Assembly (NCBI GenBank): GCA_037176845.1
Contig: JAYKXP010000242.1
Location: 1-49,647 of the forward strand
Length of the DNA: 49,647 bases
Direction of reading: 5' to 3'
Source: Paramarasmius palmivorus
Lineage: Eukaryota > Basidiomycota > Agaricomycetes > Agaricales > Marasmiaceae
Numbering within the stretch: position 1 is the first letter of the stretch; the number at the start of each line of letters is the position of its first letter. A model generated the notes under the pieces. That model was not told the origin of the DNA. It saw only the letters and a list, made by a program, of their open reading frames with translations, and did not search any database. The translations under genes were made by a program, and so were the position numbers. Below are positions 45,064 to 49,647 of the stretch, in pieces.

Positions 45064-45786
45064 GAGTGGTGGTAGTGATTGGGGTGTATGTCTGGGAAAC
45101 CCAGAATCGCCAAAAAGCTGTTTTTATATGGCGCTCAGACGTTTTGCACCAATACGGATATAGAAAAGAACTCTGTCAATGCCATACAGAGAAACAAATG
45201 ATGTTGGGAGTACAGCACGAGAAGGCGCCTCGAGACCATCGCGTCGGTAAACTCGAATACACAGAGCTGATGCTAGCCGCCGTTGGGAAAGAATCCATGT
45301 CGCTTGGTTGCAAGAGCTGGTGTGGCCATGGCCCAGAGGCTTTAATCTATGTGGAAAGGTCGGATAACAAGGTTCAGTCCGGCGTTTGATCGTACTATCA
45401 GCGAAAGGATTATTAACCCAGAAATCGACACAGGTACAGGATATGTCCTCGTGAATGATGCGCTGGATGGATTCAAACGCTCGTTGAGAGCCAACAGTTG
45501 ACCTGCTGGGGCTTGATAAGGATAAATGACAGGAAAACGGAACTAGTAGCCTGTCCAAAGAAACACGATGAACTCGAGTACCATATTTGCATGTGAACAA
45601 TGTGTGTGTCAGTGGAAGGTATCAGGACTCCAGCGTCAATTCTAGCCAGAACGTTACCGTTCGACTGAATGGTCGATGTTTGTGCGGCCTGGTATTTGAA
45701 CTATAGGTACGAATGCAGGCCTCGACGATCAGGTTGCATGCCTTCCTCGGATACATTCAGGAACTCCCAATGATGCTTCGAGCTGT
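45064..45786. other. P5 upstream region
   Basis: No supported gene. It holds the P5 promoter; ATGGCGCTCAG and GGCGCC boxes occur near 45130 and 45219. A 158-codon minus-strand frame (45124-45600) lacks splice or similarity support. Confidence 0.3.
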
Positions 45787-46122
45787 TCATCCTGTTCCAC
45801 ATTCGTCCGTCTGAACAAGATGGGTCTGATCTCGAGCTTTGCCACTCATCTCGATGGCTATATTTCGGAGCCAGAAGCAGAACCCGATGCAGTAGTGAGC
45901 GGCATCCACAAGTGACTCAGTGTAGCGCTGTGAATTGTCGAATGCACAGGGCGTGCAACGACGTAAAGCCACAGGGTCAATTCGGAATAGTGAAACTAGA
46001 GTCCGAGTTGTTCTAGTTATCTGTCTGATGTACTCGGTGATTCTCTCCAGCTCCTCTCCTCCGAGTACTCCACGAGGTGTCAATGAACTCTCCTTCAAGC
46101 TCGAGCTCAAGTTACGAAGCAT
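45787..46122 (-). CDS. Hypothetical ORF, possibly part of B5
   Basis: A 111-codon open frame contains GGEELERITEYIRQ, FRIDPVALRRCTPCAF and HYCIGFCFWLRNIAIEMSG, which look like real protein. It lies between B5 and P5 on their strand, where the 3' part of a B gene belongs, but no splice link was demonstrated. Confidence 0.3.
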   Translation of the reverse strand: MLRNLSSSLKESSLTPRGVLGGEELERITEYIRQITRTTRTLVSLFRIDPVALRRCTPCAFDNSQRYTESLVDAAHYCIGFCFWLRNIAIEMSGKARDQTHLVQTDECGTG

Positions 46123-46877
46123 TTCGCAGAACGCCTATCCACATCAAAACCCGTAGCGTGACAGGGATACGCTGCGATATAGAGCTGGTCACTTGTACAG
46201 AGGCTGAGAAAGGATGCGGTGTTCGGCCTGGAGTTGAATGTAAAGTCTGGATGCTGTGCGCAAAGCTCGGCAATGGCACCAACGGTCGAAGAGTTCGAGT
46301 GCGAGAGTGAGTAAAAAGGGGTGAAATCAGACGTCCTCGTCATCCGCGTGAGTCGTCTCTAATCCCAACTCAGTACCCGTACGGAAAGATCCTAGTCTCT
46401 GCGGCCCTGTATTCTTCAGCGCATCGCTCCAAGGCAGCGAAATGGCTAGACGCCAAAACAGGTGTCACCTAGGTAGCTGACACTGAAATCGAGGATGCGT
46501 GATGTGTGGTTTACACCGGAGATCGGTGAGACCGAGAGGCGTCGACACGACCAGTTCGCTATCGAGCGTGGACGCTAGGGTATGCCTGAGTAAGTCGTGC
46601 TGGAAAAATGGACGGAGAGTACCCACTAGTCATCACCGAGTGTGTAATGGTGACCAAAAGCAAAATCAACCCGGAGCTTAGCGCCTACTAACTTCTGAGC
46701 CTCTCTCCGTCTCTACCAGACCAATGGCCGTACGTAGCTAGGATCTTCTGGGGCGTTCACAGTGCCGAAGAGCTTGACACCTAGCCCACGATACAACTTT
46801 TCGTGGTGAGCGGTCGTGAGCTTTTGTGTGACCGAAGACCACCGATACACGCAAGCTTGTCGACGGGTATTGTCGAA

Positions 46878-47399
46878 TCAGTATAGCCAAAAGGGGGGAT
46901 ACCCGCGAATGTAATTGGGCCTGAGGGCTACTGAATGGGTTTGGATGTGGTCGGTCGTGAAAGGCGCTAGGTAAAGAGACGGAGATTTGATCCTAGCTTG
47001 AGTTGGTCGGATTGAAGGAATAGTAGAAGGCGTGCAATACCAAAGACTTGATATCGGACCGAGAGCTGGAGAATATTTTGGTGCTCTGGTACTGTATAAC
47101 GCGCAGTGTCGAAGTACCAGCCCTTCTGAGTGCGATACATATGGCCAAAAATGACGATTTGGGCTCCGGAGTCCCATGGCTGGAGACTCAGACGGAGCTT
47201 GTCATCGGCTATGTACCGTAAATCGTCTATGATTGTGAAGGAATGGCTCAGACTCAAAGTTACGCATACGATATGGTTGAAAAGTCTTACCGGTTGTCAG
47301 TGAGTGAAGCGAAGCGTAGAACCGAATCGGAAGGAAGACTCGGAAAGAGAAGTGCCGGCAAGTGCCGAGCACTCTTTCACTTCGACCATGAACTCGAAT
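46878..47399 (-). pseudogene. B5: B-family gene, 5' part
   Basis: The start at 47397-47399 (MVEVKECSALAGTSLSESS) aligns with B1. A TGA precedes the donor (FTH*QP|GTAAGA). The second exon holds LRYIADDKLRLSLQPWDSG, AQIVIFGHMYRTQKGWYFD and VPEHQNILQLSVRYQ, aligned with the AQIIIYTPKDVFRR region of B1. The 3' part is unclear. The early TGA suggests decay. Confidence 0.45.
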
Positions 47400-47554
47400 C
47401 ATCACATTTTGCTCATCCCTATATCCCTGTTGGCACGCTCTGTGGATACAAAATGACGAGGAATACCCATTTTTACAACATAAGTGAGTTTGTTCAATCT
47501 GCTTTGTTTCCAATCACTCATTGAAACTCAGTGTTCAGTATCCCGTCGGCGAGC

Positions 47555-48520
47555 CTATTGATTAGAATATGTGTAGCTCTGGCTGAGGGCAAAGTAGCAG
47601 CGAGAGTTTGACGATATGGTGAGCTCATCCATCTGGCTTTCTTCTTGATTGTTCTCAACAGCACAATCGGACGTCAGATTCCTACCCACTCCAATCAACA
47701 TCGACCAAATCCCAGCGCTCATCCCGAAATCGAACCTTGACCATGGCGTACCCTTTACCAACGAATTCTCACCAGATTTCACCCAATCTCGGGCCTCCAA
47801 AGCACGAAGTACGGCGGCTGGACCGGTCTACGCCATTTGCTATTGTTCAGCAGTCACTCCACGCCAGCTTCACGAAAAGGAACCAAATCACGTACTCCGA
47901 AGTTCGTCGGCAGCTCCTATGAGATTTTGGTTTTGGTGAAAGAAGTCTTAGGGTATGGGTGCACGAGAGATCAGGTTACGGGAGCTTGGGTAAAGGATTG
48001 CGGTGGACACAGATGAAAGAATACGGAACGGGAAGGTGAATGGCAATCTTCGACATTCACAGCGCAGGGTGTTTGCTCACTACATCCTCCTGATAGATTA
48101 TAATCTCCCTGATACAGAACACGAATACATGCCTATCTTATGCTTGCATGAGGATTCAGTGCTCGGCGCTCAGCTCCTCTTGAACGGGCGTCGAACTCAG
48201 CATCCTGGAACGATACCTCAGCTACACCCGACCTCGTACACCCTCAGTCTCATATTGTCATCGATCATGACTGGCTCTTCGTTATATATTGGGCTTCGGT
48301 GATCCGTCCCTAGATTCCTGATTCGCCTATCTTCGGTTAGAACGTGCATCAGGTCATGTTGGCCAGGATAGACGGCTGGTCGAGCTTTGCTGGGTGTTAA
48401 CTTGGATTGGTTAGCGCTCATCGAGATCTTCCATCCAAGCTGCTTGTACCCATACTTTCTTGTTACGGTTACACCTGAGTAGTAAGGGTACATGTATCGC
48501 ACTAGGGTAAACTAGAAGAT
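47555..48520 (-). pseudogene. B6: second B-family copy upstream of B5
   Basis: VMIDDNMRLRVYEVG, then (after a one-base shift) AEVSFQDAEFDARSRGAERR, aligns with YIADDKLRLSLQPWDSGAQIVI of B5. The 3' piece FDFGMSAGIWSMLIGVGRN (about 47.7 kb) parallels the GSAIGVGSG region of B4. It sits directly upstream of B5 with no P between them, so the cassette pattern breaks down here. It is probably a relic. Confidence 0.4.
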
Positions 48521-49647
48521 ACAATATCATAGCAGAAAGACCCCAATTCCAGCGAATCCTTGAATTCCAAGCCTACGGTTCGCGATGGTATATATGGGTC
48601 GGCGTCGATGATGAAGGTTGGTGAAGCTTGAAGACTTGGACTATGTGATGGTATGGCAACCTTTTTGGTGCATTGAGGATATTACATTCGGGAGACTGCC
48701 GATAGACAAAGAGGAAAAAGGTCGCGGTGCAATGACGCTGAGAGCGCTTGTCGCATGGCTTTCACCACGACTTCCCACTTGTCAAGAATGTGCCTCAAGC
48801 TGAATTTACGCGTCATATTCGGCCTGTCGGTTCAATCTCAATGCCTGGAGTGGAAGTGACTATGGGAGAAAGGTAACGTCTCAACTGGACACCAATTCTC
48901 TGTTCTAAACCAGCCAACTCAGATGGAACTTCCACAGACACGCCTACCAACAACCTCAAAGCATTTGGTTGGCGATAAATCAGACACCCTTCACTACTAT
49001 CCCCGCCCATGAACTCTCCTTTGTCTTTTCCGACCTTCCACCCACACCTCTGCCCAACCACGCTCCTACTCCGATACTACTGCCCTTTCCCGCCCAGTAC
49101 GAAACCCAACATGGCTTTTAATGCCTTTCCTCGCTGGTAAATCGACACGTCGTACAACGAGATCCGTTGCAAGTTTCTAGAGTACGGTCACCGTCGAGGC
49201 GAGATGAACGAGAGCATGGGTTGTGTAAAAGCTCGAAATCCTCACCAGAGAACGAACCTGCTCCTACTCGAAACACTCCGCCCAGGAAACACGTCCTTTC
49301 CAATGTCGACCTCATCTTGTTTCCGGTCGTCCCAACTCCAGTCGGGACGATAAATAACACGGGAATTGGGACCCATCCACGCTATCCTCCTGCATCCCTT
49401 CTTCCATGCCCGCGCCCGAGACCAGACACAAACACACCTTCCACAGCTTGCCCCTCAACTAGCAGGTACAGCTAGCTGGTGGCGAACACTTGGTATCCAC
49501 GCTGGCCACGAATGATGCTGGCCATTTCAAAGACGGCGAAGGTCAAGCATCAAATATTGTGGATCATCGGGGAAGCCCCGTGCTTGGCTTCGCATGTCCT
49601 TGCTTATACCCAACCTCGTTATGCTTTTGGCCAGCTGCCAGCCGAAA
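48521..49647. other. Right end, unassigned
   Basis: A minus-strand frame at 48813-49061 (GKDKGEFMGGDSSEGCLIY, then LLVGVSVEVPSELAGLE) looks protein-like and may be a further B exon. A plus-strand frame at 49167-49475 and its complement at 49118-49360 overlap, and neither is supported. No other signal was seen. Confidence 0.25.

Noticed and set aside
1..49647. tRNA, rRNA, CRISPR and riboswitch signals
   Set aside because: None was seen; repeats present are transposon- or cassette-derived and the gene structure is eukaryotic.

Overview
The window looks like nuclear DNA of a filamentous basidiomycete, most likely an Agaricomycete. Genes are broken by many 45-60 bp GT-AG introns, there is a Ty1/copia retrotransposon with a half-tRNA type primer site, and a multicopy gene family of a kind I know only from mushroom-forming fungi dominates the right half. 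Nothing prokaryotic (operons, tRNA, rRNA, CRISPR) was seen.

Layout. 1-4.4 kb: the 3' end of one family member (P0) and relics of two neighbouring gene types (B0, C1, C0). 4.39-18.67 kb: a copia element (5' LTR, primer-binding site, gag, protease, integrase, reverse transcriptase up to just before the YVDD box). Four later insertions interrupt it: a 1.8 kb LTR-like element, a 4.9 kb giant palindromic foldback element with 7-bp target duplication, a 487 bp solo LTR with 5-bp target duplication, and a 1.64 kb non-coding insertion. Removing each at its duplication leaves the retroelement reading phase continuous. 18.67-19.94 kb: a block bounded by an exact 40-bp direct repeat and holding a small three-exon gene for a six-cysteine protein.

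19.94-49.6 kb: an array of cassettes made of three gene types. P (minus strand, about 560-600 aa, about 10 introns at conserved positions) has four apparently intact copies, P2 to P5, and one truncated copy, P1. B (minus strand) lies upstream of P and is mostly decayed. C (plus strand) is divergent from B and convergent on the next P. The order reads <-P <-B C-> <-P <-B C->. The left end of the window (P0, C1, B0) is an inverted copy of the P3/C2/B2 junction. Hidden between cassettes are a 66-residue secreted peptide precursor with Kex2-type Lys-Arg sites (33.59-33.89 kb) and a 172-residue tail-anchored membrane protein (40.92-41.55 kb), each with a TATA box just upstream.

P proteins start with a short Gly/Asn/Gln-rich motif, followed by a segment resembling the N-lobe of a protein kinase without recognisable catalytic residues, then a large unassigned region and one of two alternative C-termini. 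All in-frame stops identified in the copia reading frame, and those in P0 and P1, are TGA where an Arg CGA codon is expected. This suggests cytosine deamination at CpG, as in DNA methylation or RIP-like decay. Functions of P, B and C are unknown; no homology search could be run.
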